Source: UBA7803 sp041690675 (GTDB lineage: Bacteria; Pseudomonadota; Gammaproteobacteria; Pseudomonadales; Azotimanducaceae). Taken from it: a stretch of DNA of 14,061 nt. Under the pieces are notes generated by a model. The model was not told the DNA's origin, did no database searches, and saw nothing but the letters and a program-made list of their open reading frames with translations. The translations under genes and the position numbers were made by a program. Numbering within the stretch: the stretch's first letter is position 1; every line of letters begins with the position of its first letter. This document shows, in pieces, positions 1-8,900 of this stretch. The stretch lies in NCBI GenBank assembly GCA_041690675.1, contig JAWLGU010000105.1:1-14061 (forward strand), read 5' to 3'.

Positions 1-264
1 CGCCGTCCTTCGGCAGAGGCCAGTTGGAGGGTCCGGACATGGTAGGTCGCTGGCCGGGTGATGACGAAGAAACGCAATATCGTCCAGTTATCTCTCAAGA
101 TCGTCAACGCTTTTGAGCGAGGCGGGGGTGGATAGTACGTGTTGTATGTGCCTGCCGAGACGCCCCAGTAATCCCCCGAATCCGCGGGAATAATGAGGAG
201 GTGGCTTCGTGGATCAGTTTGATTGGGAGGGAGTGGAGATGTTGGGAAGCGAGTCGAGCGGTAG
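1..264. other. Left edge, no gene identified
   Basis: I recognise no gene here. On the minus strand one frame is open through most of the stretch and beyond the window edge, and its composition is not absurd for protein (it contains GDYWGVSAGTYNTYY followed by ILRDNWTILRFFVITRP). It has no start codon in the window, uses rare codons (AGA, ATA, TTG) and matches no family I know. On the plus strand all frames are stopped within about 120 bases of the edge. The stretch may be the end of another decayed gene, and its base composition is a little less GC-rich than what follows. Confidence 0.25.
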
Positions 265-933
265 CTCCCTCAGAATCTCTCGGAGTCTCTCGAACATCTC
301 GATGACGAGGCGGCTGGTCCCTCTTTCCTTCGAGGCATAGCAGCGAGCCGGAGGGCTGGAAGCACGGCGGCGGACCTGTCGTTCGATGGGGCGGTGACGC
401 TGCTGGTGGATTCTATGTTCACGGGCCAGCAGCTGCAGCTGAGCAACGGGGCGCAACTTCGCGCCCTGAATCCAGCGGCCAGCATCGACGACGCCATCAT
501 CGACGTGACGTTCAGCGATGTGGTGATCGATGCCAGCTCGGTGATCGACGTCAGTGGCCAGGGAGCGTCTGGGGCCACATCGTACTACACGAACGGGGTC
601 TCTCATGGCGGGCTTGGAGGCAGCTCGGGGCAGAACATCCTGGATGCCTACGGGAGCATCACGAACCCGGTGAATCATGGCCTTGGCCTGGTGTCGAGCC
701 GGGGCGGTGGTGCGATCAAGATTACTGCGAGCAGCCTAGCCCTGGATGGATCGATCCGGGCCAATGCTGGTTCAGCCTATTCCAGCAACTATGGCGGTAA
801 CGCTGGTGGGTCGGTGTGGCTGGACGTCGCCACGCCGCCCCGCTCGAAGCCGGCGATGTGGCTCGGTGTGGCTGGACGTAGGGGCGCTGTCCGGCAGCGG
901 GACGATCTCGGCTGACGGCAACATCGGAGGACC
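265..933 (+). pseudogene. Fragment of a glycine-rich surface/adhesin-like protein
   Basis: The frame is open from 265 (after TAG at 262-264) and has a GTG at 394, but no start with a convincing ribosome binding site. The protein has the look of large secreted beta-helical proteins of gammaproteobacteria that often accompany RHS genes: 'ASSVIDVSGQGA', then a Gly/Ser/Tyr-rich part (HGGLGGSSGQNI), then 'SRGGGAIKITASSLALDGSIRANAG' in pieces, then 'GGNAGGSVWLDV'. In the family the last motif continues as GALSGSGTISADGNIGG. Here that continuation is in another frame, reached only after a 52-bp insertion at 811-879, so frame one ends at 915 with a nonsense tail. After about 933 the expected Gly-rich stretch is lost. 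No signal peptide or anchor is visible. I read it as an internal fragment of a much longer gene, so a pseudogene; the family assignment rests on motif memory and is moderate. Confidence 0.55.
811..879 (+). repeat. 17-bp direct repeat causing a frameshift
   Basis: The 17 bases TCGGTGTGGCTGGACGT occur at 811-827 and again, perfectly, at 863-879. The offset is 52 bases, which is not a multiple of three. The first copy is read as SVWLDV in the frame coming from upstream; the second is read as SVWLDV in the next frame and continues into the family-like sequence GALSGSGTISADG. Removing 52 bases would restore one continuous frame. The 35 bases between the copies (828-862) encode nothing family-like. 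Confidence 0.8.
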
Positions 934-1076
934 ACCGTGCGTCAGGAATCCCAGGAGACCATTCCGGACGAAACCGCTGCGTGCCAAAGGCTCCCTCTGG
1001 GAGGCCAATGTGGACGCGAGGGCACGGGTGGAGGAGGCCTGGGCGCGCGGGCGAACAGCGCGGGGAGCCAATGACG

Positions 1077-1505
1077 ATGTTGAGGAAGCCCACCATGCTC
1101 AGCGGGGCGGTCTCCCGGCTGCGACGCCGGGCGGCGATTGGAGGCGCGATGCTCGCGCTGATTGCCTCGGCGAGCGGGGCCGCCGCAGCACCCGGCATCC
1201 TGCATGGCACCAACGATCTGACGAACTTCAAGGACGGCGCGTACGCCTTGGACGTCACCGACATGAAGGTGAAGGTGCAGGGCGGTTTCGTGCACGCCAC
1301 CCGTTCGTGGGCCGATGGCCGCTGGCAGTTCAACCGCCGCTGGGCTGATCTAGATATCGTCGTGCGACCGGAATCCGGAGTTTTGGGCTCGGACCAGACT
1401 CACTGGGTGGAGCGAAACGGCGCCATGTTCCACAACGGCGCAAGCTCGTGGCTCGGGAGCGGACTCGAACGTGCTGCTGCGAATCATCGGCCCCGAGGAC
1501 GGTGA
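1077..1505 (+). pseudogene. RHS-type protein, exported N-terminal region, frameshifted
   Basis: The start at 1077 is preferred because GGGGAG (1062-1067) lies nine bases upstream; the ATG at 1071 is too close to it. The product opens with a typical signal peptide: a basic region (RLRRR), a hydrophobic core (AAIGGAMLALIASASG) and an AxA-type end (GAAAAPG). The mature part reads DGAYALDVTDMKVKVQGG, then a 'TRSW..GRWQFNRRWADL' segment and 'VERNGAMFHNG', which is the N-terminal beta-sandwich preceding YD repeats in RHS proteins. The frame then drifts into GASSWLGSGLER... and stops at 1505. The family-like continuation (NVLLRIIGPEDG...SGYVWSSRTGD) is in the +1-shifted frame, so an indel lies near 1435-1470. 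The fragment is in line with the propeller frame that follows, and both were probably one gene. Without the second half it would be a short secreted stub. Confidence 0.6.
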
Positions 1506-2592
1506 TGTCGACCTCAACATGCGGATCACCTACACGGGCTCGGGATACGTCTGGTCCAGCCGAACCGGCGACAGCGTCCACTACGACGATGACGGGCGGA
1601 TCACGAGCTACTCCGACCGGCAGAGCCCCTCGACGTACCTGATGGTGGACATGAGCACCGGAGACCGGACGCTATTGGCGACATCCGAATCCTTGCCCGT
1701 CGTCCCCTCCCTGGATTTCGATGCCGGCCGGGGCCACCTGATCATCTGGGACGCTTTCATGGACTGGCTGACCGGCGTCGAACCAGCAAGCGGGCTCATT
1801 GCCGTCGAGTCTCGGGATAACCCGTCGGGTATCAGGACCGGCAACGCTCCGGAAGTCCGGGTGGATACTCTCGGTGATCGCTACCTCGTCAACGACCTGT
1901 CGCCCAACTTCTCCAGCAATGATACCGATTCTCTGGTCAGCATCGATCCCACGACGGGTGCGCGCGAGATCATCTATCAGGACACTGTGGGAACGGGGCC
2001 ACGAATGGACAGTGTCCGCAACGTGGCGGTGGATCCGTTCTCCAACCAGGCCTTTGTCGTGGAGGAGTCCAGCCTCTTTCGAATCGACTTGTCCGGGGGC
2101 GACCGAACGCTGGTGTCCGGGCCGCATGCCGGTGGGGGCGTCGAGCTCACGAACGCTGTTGACCTGGCACTGGACCTGCAGAACAACGTCGCCTACGTAC
2201 TGGATCGTGGCGTGGCCTCCGGAGCGGTGGTGAGCGTTGACCTCACCACGGGAGACCGGAGCCTCGTTTCCGGGACCACCGGCGCACGCAACGTCATCGC
2301 TGCTGCCAACACCGGATTCGGCCCATCCTTGTTCGACGCGACCGATGTCGCCATCGTAGACCCGAATCTCTGGATCGTGGCGGCGGGTGACTCTCTGATG
2401 CTGATCGACGGAGAGACTGGGCAGCGACTGGTGCTGTCCAGTGACGAGGTCGGCACTGGAGAGAGCGTTTTTGGTGTCCAGAAGGTGGCATTCGATCCGT
2501 TCCGGGCTGTGATCTATGCCTGGAGCGGCAATTTCGAGGCGCTGTTTCAGTTCAACGCCCTTACTGGAGACCGGGTCGTCGTGAGCAAGTGA
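1471..2592 (+). CDS. RHS N-terminal segment fused to a TGDR-repeat beta-propeller
   Basis: This 373-residue frame is open from before the GTG at 1471 to TGA at 2590-2592. The GTG is only the first formal start; the natural beginning is in the upstream frame at 1077, so the present product is likely a remnant of a frameshifted gene. Residues 1-50 carry the RHS-like passage SGYVWSSRTGDSVHYDDDGR followed by ITSYSDR, which normally leads into YD repeats. Instead, from about residue 57, the protein switches to repeats of roughly 50 residues ending in a VDLxTGDRxLVSG-like strand: MSTGDRTLL, DPTTGAREII, DLSGGDRTLV, DLTTGDRSLV, DGETGQRLVL, NALTGDRVVV, plus one degenerate copy around 1790. Seven copies suggest a seven-bladed propeller of the kind seen in secreted gammaproteobacterial proteins. 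No catalytic motif is visible; a binding or surface role is inference. No terminator with a T-run follows, only a hairpin at 2621-2651. Confidence 0.65.
   Translation: MLLRIIGPEDGDVDLNMRITYTGSGYVWSSRTGDSVHYDDDGRITSYSDRQSPSTYLMVDMSTGDRTLLATSESLPVVPSLDFDAGRGHLIIWDAFMDWLTGVEPASGLIAVESRDNPSGIRTGNAPEVRVDTLGDRYLVNDLSPNFSSNDTDSLVSIDPTTGAREIIYQDTVGTGPRMDSVRNVAVDPFSNQAFVVEESSLFRIDLSGGDRTLVSGPHAGGGVELTNAVDLALDLQNNVAYVLDRGVASGAVVSVDLTTGDRSLVSGTTGARNVIAAANTGFGPSLFDATDVAIVDPNLWIVAAGDSLMLIDGETGQRLVLSSDEVGTGESVFGVQKVAFDPFRAVIYAWSGNFEALFQFNALTGDRVVVSK
1651..2586 (+). repeat. TGDR-type protein repeats (coding)
   Basis: Copies of the strand motif lie at about 1651-1677, 1939-1971, 2081-2115, 2236-2271, 2401-2439 and 2551-2586. 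The spacing is 142-165 bases between the last five. The 288-base gap between the first two leaves room for one degenerate copy (LIAVESRDNPSG, near 1790). The repeats are conserved as protein (D-x-x-TGDR-x-L/V-V) and only loosely as DNA, so they are structural repeats of a propeller, not recent DNA duplications. Confidence 0.7.
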
Positions 2593-2620
2593 CGGGGATG
2601 GCGTAGGCTGTCAGTTCACG

Positions 2621-2651
2621 CCCGCCCAGCATTCGTTCGAGGAAGGGCGGG
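2621..2651 (+). terminator. Hairpin after the propeller gene
   Basis: CCCGCCC (2621-2627) and GGGCGGG (2645-2651) form a perfect 7-bp GC stem with a 17-base loop, beginning 28 bases after the stop at 2592. No T-run follows on either strand, so intrinsic termination is uncertain. It could equally be a random GC inverted repeat or part of the adjoining transposon scrap. Confidence 0.3.
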
Positions 2652-2656
2652 AAACG

Positions 2657-2790
2657 CAATCGCCTGCGGTGGGCAACCACCGCAACGGCAGGAGCCGCAA
2701 GCGCGTGCTCACCGATACCGGCGCGGTTCAGGTGTCGATCCCCCGGACCGGCAGGGCCGGTCGCGCCAGTCTCTGGTTAGGCTAGCAGCT
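2657..2790 (+). pseudogene. IS256-family transposase fragment
   Basis: In the frame of GTG 2669-2671 the sequence reads VGNHRNGRSRKRVLTDTGAV and then QVSIPR. This matches the N-terminal region of IS256/mutator-type transposases, where an 'xGNxRNGxsxKxvlTdxGxvxxxiPRDRxGxFeP' stretch is characteristic. After IPR (to 2746) the expected DRQGR is found only in the adjacent frame (GAC at 2746-2748 onwards), then RSRQSLVR, so at least one single-base slip is present. Only about 45 residues of a roughly 400-residue transposase remain. The DDE catalytic domain and the terminal inverted repeats are absent, so the fragment cannot move by itself. It continues directly into a recombinase fragment, which marks a rearrangement junction near 2785. 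Confidence 0.6.
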
Positions 2791-2971
2791 ATATCTCTCG
2801 AATCAGGAGCGGGAGTCGTTGCTTGCCGCATGCCGGGCGTGGAACTGCAAGAAGCTCTACCTGCTGGTGCTCATGGCGATGATGACGGGTGGACGCAAAA
2901 GCGAGCTGAAGTCGCTGCGCTGGGAGCAGATCGACTTCAGCAACCGTGCGTGCCACTTATGCATGAAGTGA
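2786..2971 (+). pseudogene. Tyrosine recombinase (phage-type integrase) fragment
   Basis: This frame is open from after TAG at 2783-2785 to TGA at 2969-2971. It reads YLSNQERESLLAACRAW, then KKLYLLVLMAMMTGGRKSEL, then KSLRWEQIDFSNRACHL. This is the start of the catalytic domain of tyrosine recombinases: an LSxxExxxLLxAC helix, a hydrophobic helix, and the TGxRxxEL motif holding the first catalytic arginine, followed by LRWxxIDF. The fragment breaks off just where the TKNxxxRxVPL stretch should follow, so the second arginine, the HxxR box and the tyrosine are all missing. No start codon leads it. It ends 11 bases from the convergent stop of the glucan synthase, so an integration or deletion event has reached the very 3' end of that gene. 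Confidence 0.7.
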
Positions 2972-2982
2972 AAAGAACGCCC

Positions 2983-5900
2983 TCACGCCACCATCACACG
3001 CACCTGCACGGAGTGCTCCAGGTGATCGTCGACCAGCGGAACAACCGCCTCGGCCTGCTCGACGCCGTCCACGCTTACCCGAGTTTCCTGGCGCCGACTG
3101 CCGGCGGAGCGGGATTGCGTAATGTCGATGTGGTAGACCGTTTCCCGATATCGGTAGTGGATCGTCAACGCGTCCCAGTGGGCGGGCAGGCAGGGCGAGA
3201 CGTGTAGTCTGTCCACTTTCAGCCGCAGGCCCAGCAGGGATTCCACGACGAGGCGGTACATCCAACCGGCCGAGCCCGTGTACCATGTCCAGCCGCCACG
3301 GCCAGTGTGGGGCACGACGGCATACACGTCGGCCGCCATGACATACGGCTCGACCTTGTAGGTCGCGATGGCTTCTCTGGACTTCGCGTGGTTGGCGGGG
3401 TTGATCATGGTGGCGAGCTCCCACGCGTGCTCACGATCCCCCAACTGCGCAAACGCCATCGCCGCCCATATCGCCGCGTGGGTGTACTGGCCGCCGTTCT
3501 CGCGCACGCCCGGCACGTAACCCTTGATGTAGCCAGGATCCACATCGGAGTGGTCGAACGGCGGATCGAGCAACTGGATGAGACGATGCTCCCGGCGAAC
3601 CAGCAGCTCGTCCAGCGCTCCCATAGCCATGTGTACGCGTTCGGCACCACCCGCTCCGGAAAGCACGGCCCAGCTCTGCGAGATGGAATCAATGCGGCAT
3701 TCGCTATTGGTTGCGGAGCCGAGCGGCGTGCCGTCGTCGAAGTAAGCGCGGCGGTACCAGGCTCCGTCCCAGCCGTGCCGCTCCAGGTTCTCGCGGAGGC
3801 GCTCGCCCTCGGCAGCGCAAAGGTCCACGAAGGCCTTGTCGCCGCGCAGGCGCGCCACGTCACCAAAAGCCCGCAGGACCTCATACAGGAAGAAACCCAA
3901 CCAGACGCTCTCCCCTTTTCCCTCGCGTCCCACCCTGTCCATGCCGTCGTTCCAGTCACCCGAGCCGATCAGCGGCAGGCCGTGGACGCCGAACCGGAGT
4001 CCGCGCCGGATCGCTCGCACGCAGTGTCCGTAGAGGCTGTCTTCGGTCTGGGAGCGATCGGGCAGGTCGTAATAGGAATCCTCGTCCGGATCGAGCTCGC
4101 GGCCTTCGAGAAACGCCACGGCTTCATCCAGGACACCGGTGTCCCCACTGGACAGCACATAGCGGCTGGTGGCCAGCGCCAGCCACAGGTAGTCGTCGGA
4201 ACAGTGGGTGCGCACACCTCGCCCCGAGGGCGGATGCCACCAGTGCTGAACGTCCCCCTCCGGAAACTGCCGGCCTGCGCACAGGAGCAGCTGGGCGCGC
4301 AGCAGCGCCGGCTGCGAATGCACCAGTGCCATCGCATCCTGCAACTGGTCGCGGAAGCCGAAGGCTCCCCCGGACTGGTAGTAGCCGCTGCGCGCCCACA
4401 GGCGGCAGGCCACGATCTGGTAGAGCAGCCAACCGTTGGTCAGGACGTTGAGCGACTCGTCAGGTGTCCGCACCTGGACGGCACCGAGCATGTGGTTCCA
4501 GTAGTGCCAGACCGCCTCCAGGGACCGGCGGGCGGCATCGGCGCCGCGGAAACGCTGCACCAGATGGACCGCCTGGTCGCCGTCAGGGACTCCGCCCAGT
4601 CCGAGCCTGAAGGTGATCTCGCGTTCCTGGCCGGGTGCCAGCTCGAATCCCACCTGGATCGCGGCGCAGGGATCCAGACCGGAGCCGACCTTGCCGGACA
4701 GATGCGTGCGCGCCATGGCCGCCGGATCTTCGAGGCTGCCGTTACGGCCGATGAATTCGGTGCGATCGCAGGTGAAGGTTCGATCGACGTCATCCACGTC
4801 GAAGAATGCGACCCGGCCGGCAAACTCGGTGTTGTAGGGCACGCGCGCATAGAGCGCACCACCGTAAGGGTCGACCTCCGTGTTCACGTGCATGGCGGAT
4901 CGCGGCCGTAGATCGCCCAGCACCCACTCGACGTAGCCCGTCGCGGAGAGTCGCCGCGGTCGTCCGGAGGTGTTACGCACCTTGAGCACCGAGAACCTGA
5001 CTGCTGCATCCAGGGCCACATAAAGCCAAAGCTCCGAGCGAATGCCGCCCTCGGTGTGCTCGAACACGCTGTACCCGAACCCGTGCCGACTGACGTAGGG
5101 CGCCGCGCCAGGCCGCGGCAGCGGCGTGGGCGACCATACCTCGCCGCTTTCCTCATCGCGCAGATAAAACGCCTCGCCGCTCGGGTCGGAGACCGGATCG
5201 TTGTGCCAGGGGGTGAGGCGGAACTCGTGAGCGTTCTCACCCCAGGTATAACCCTGGCCGCTCTCCGAGACGACGCTGCCGAAGAGCGGGTTGGCGAGCA
5301 CGTTCGCCCAGGGCGCCGGGGTCATCTGATCCCGGGTGGTGGTGATGACGTACTCGCGCCCGTCCGGGGTGAACCCGCCAACGCCGTTGGACAGGATCAG
5401 ATCGCGCGAAGGCAGCGCGCCGTCCGGTGTCTCGGCCTGCACAGGCCGGCTCGGGATGAGGCGCGGTACGCGTACTTCCGGCACAACCCCGCGGTTGACC
5501 TGTTCCGCCAGGGTTCCGCGGCTGTCGCTCAAGATGATGCGGGCGACGGACTGGAACAACGTGCGGTCTTCTTCCGAGATCTGCTCGGCCGCGCGCACGA
5601 AGATGCCGCCGGGCCGGTCGATCGCCTGCGTTTCGAGGCCGATGGCTACCAGGTCGAGGATGCGATCCTGCAGCACCTGGCGGTATCCGGCGCGGTCTTC
5701 GTTCCAGATCACCAGGTCCACTGCCAGTCCCTTCAGGCGCCAGTAGGCATGGGCCTGGATCAGTTGACGCACCAGCTCGACGTTGGCCAGGTCGCCGATC
5801 CGCACCAGGACGATGGGCAGATCACCGGATATGGAATAGCCCCATAAGCCCGACTGGCCGCGCCGGTTGCGCAGGAGCACGTTGCTGTCGGCTCGCAGCG

Positions 5901-8900
5901 ACCCGTTGGCGTAGAGGATCGAATTGGCGAGGCGCCCGTAGAGTTGCGCGTCTGCGTCGCTCGCATTGATCTGGCGCAGCACGACCTGAGCGTGCGTCCA
6001 GGCAAGGTCGAAGACGCGCTCAGCGAGATGGCGGTCCTGATACTTGTTGATCAGCTCCAGGGCCGCATCCCGGCCGTCGGCGATGCCGTAGACCAGATCC
6101 ACGCTGGCGGACTGATCCGGCTCCAGGCTGATCGGACACCGGATGGCCACCACCGGGTCCAGCACGGGTCCCTGAGTACCGGACAACGCGGCGATACCCT
6201 CCATTGCCCGGGGAGCAGCGAGGCTGCGGCCGCGGCCGATGAAGCGCATACGGTCAGTCTCGTAGGAAGCCTCACCGACGCTGGCATCGTGCACGGCCAT
6301 CACGTGAAACATCCATGGCACCGGCTCGTCGCGAGAGCGGGGCCGCCGCGCGCAGAGAATCGCCCGATGCGCATCCACGATCTCCGTCTGCACGAACAGG
6401 TTGCTGAATGCCGGATGCAGGGCATCCGCCGCGGGCGGAGCCAGCACCACCTCTGCATAGCTCGTGATGTCGAGCGTGCGCCGTTCAGCGGAGCGGTTGG
6501 TGATGCGCACGCGGCGTAGCTCGATGTCGTCTTCCGGCGAGACGACGATCTCGGTGTGGGTCTCGAAGTCGCCGTCGCGGCGGCGGAACTCCGCACGGCC
6601 TTCCGAGAATATCGCCTCGTAACCATCGGCGGTGTTCTGCGTGGGCTGATGCGCCGTGCTCCAGGCCGCCACGGGCTCTCCCTCGTCCGACAGCTCGCGC
6701 AGATAGCAGAACGTGCCCCAGTTGTCGCGAGTGGCATCTTCGCGCCAGCGTGTCACCGCGAGATCCTTCCATCGGCTGTAACCACCGCCCGCCTGAGTGA
6801 CCATGACGTGGTATCGTCCGTTGGACAGCAACTGCACTTCCGGTATCGGCGTGTCGGGAGAATTCAGCACGCGTATCGGCACACGCGGGCTGTCGGCGCC
6901 GGATTCCACGCCTCGGAGTCTGCCGGCATCCAGATAGTGCGCAGAGGCCCTCGGGATCCGTTCCTGCAACAACAGCAGCGTGGCCTGGAACAGCGGGTCC
7001 GAGGTAAACCGCCTCTGCATCGGTCGGTCCAGCAGCCCATGTGCCAGCGCGAGCAGGCTCATGCCCTGGTGGTGGACCATGTAAGAACGAACCAGAGCGT
7101 AGGGCTCGTCGCGCCGTTGCCGCGTCGGGGTGAAGTCGAGCGCCTCGTGAAAGCCGTATCGTCCTTCCGCCCCGATGGCGGCGAGCCTTTGCAGATTCCG
7201 ACAGGCCGCCACGGGCGCAACCATCAGCGCCATGGCCGAGGCATACGGAGTCACCACAACGTCATGCTCGAGCCCACGTTGCAGTCCCAGCCCTGGCACC
7301 CCGAACGCACGGTACTGATAGCTGAGATTCACGTCGCGCGCGGCGTAACCGGACTCGGACATCCCCCAGGGCACGCCGCGCCGCTGACCGTATTCCATCT
7401 GGCGTGCCACGGCGGTCCGCGCGGTCTGGTCGAGCAGCGTGTGTTCGTATGTCGGCATCACGAGATGCGGCATCAGGTACTCGAACATCGAGCCGCTCCA
7501 GGACAGCAGGATCGGTTCGCCCCCGCTGCTGGTCAGCAGGCGCCCCAAAGCGAACCAGCTCTCCTGCGGCAGCCGCCGCTCCGCAATGGCGACGAACACA
7601 CCCAGCCGCGCTTCCGATGCCAGCAGATCGTAATAGCTCACGTCCCGGCGCCGCTCATCCACGTTGTAGCCGATGCTGAGCAGACGTGATGCCTTGTCGT
7701 ACAGGAAACCATACTCCATGTCCGCGAGCGCACCGCACTGCCGGACCAGGCCTTCGATGATTGCGATTCGGGCGCGGGCGCGCTCGCTACCTTGCCGGAT
7801 GTGGGCGCACGGATCAGCCTGGCGCGCCGCTGGCGTCGCGGCGACCTCGAGCCGGCTCGCAAAGCCGCTGGACGGAGCTTCATCCAGCCCTGCGAGGTCC
7901 CGCAGGGTAGGTATGCCTGCGCCCTCTGGAAGACTGTCGGCACCGTCCGATGTCTCCGGCAGACTCGCCCACGGCGCGAGAAAAACCAGCTCTTCGTGCA
8001 GGGCGTGGCATTGCCGGCCGAGCGCCCCCATCCACCAGCCAGACTCGCTTCCAGGCCCTCCGCCCATCTCGCGCGCGAGCGCGCCGGCGGATCGCGCGAG
8101 TTGCTCCAGCAGAACGTGCGCCGCGGGCAATGTCCCAGGCCACGCTTCCGACGCGGCTTCGAGATCCTCCCGAAAGCGGACCAATGCACCGGGCCGGTCA
8201 TCACCTGCCAGCCCCTCCACGATCTCCAGGGTGTCCTTCAGGCCGTCCAGCCAGCGCGATTCCACGATCGGCCGATCGAGCAGCTCCATCAGCCCCGGGC
8301 GCAGGGTCAACAGGTGACCCGCCAGGTTGCCGCTGTCCACCGTGGACACGTACCGGGGGTGCAGGGGCTGGAGGGTCTGCGTGTCGTACCAGTTGAAGAA
8401 GTGACCACGATAACGCTGAAGTCCCGACATCGTCTCGAAGGTGAAGGCCGTGCGCTCGATCAGCACGCCGGCCGGGATGTAGCCGAAGTCGTGGGCCGAC
8501 AGATTCGCCAGCAGCGAAAGCCCCATGTTGGTGGGTGAGGTGCGATGGGCCAGCACGGGATCGCGGTCTTCCTGGTAATTGTCTGGCGGCAGCCAGTGAT
8601 CCTCCGGACCGACGAAAGCCTCGAAGAACGCCCAGGTCTTGCGGGCGATCCGGCCTAGAAAGCGCGTCTGCTCTGCGCTCAGGGGCGCCTCGCGGCGGCT
8701 CAGCGGCTGGCTGATCCACCAGGCGAGCGCGGGGGAACCGAGCCACAGGACCAGAAACGGGCCGGCAACGAGCAACGCCGACGGGCTCGTCGCCGCCAGC
8801 GCGACGAGCATGCCGATGGCGAGCGCGGGGGCGAACCACATGGTGCGAAAGGACCCTGCCAGGTCGTTGCGGCTCAGTCGTTCCTGGTCGCTGGAGGCAT

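Noticed and set aside
214..678. 154-residue minus-strand frame
   Set aside because: It runs antisense to the adhesin-like fragment, is rich in Arg/His, and has no family resemblance.
3307..4911. 534-residue open frame on the plus strand
   Set aside because: It lies wholly antisense to the GH94 region of the glucan synthase. Such frames are common opposite GC-rich genes, and the product resembles no family.
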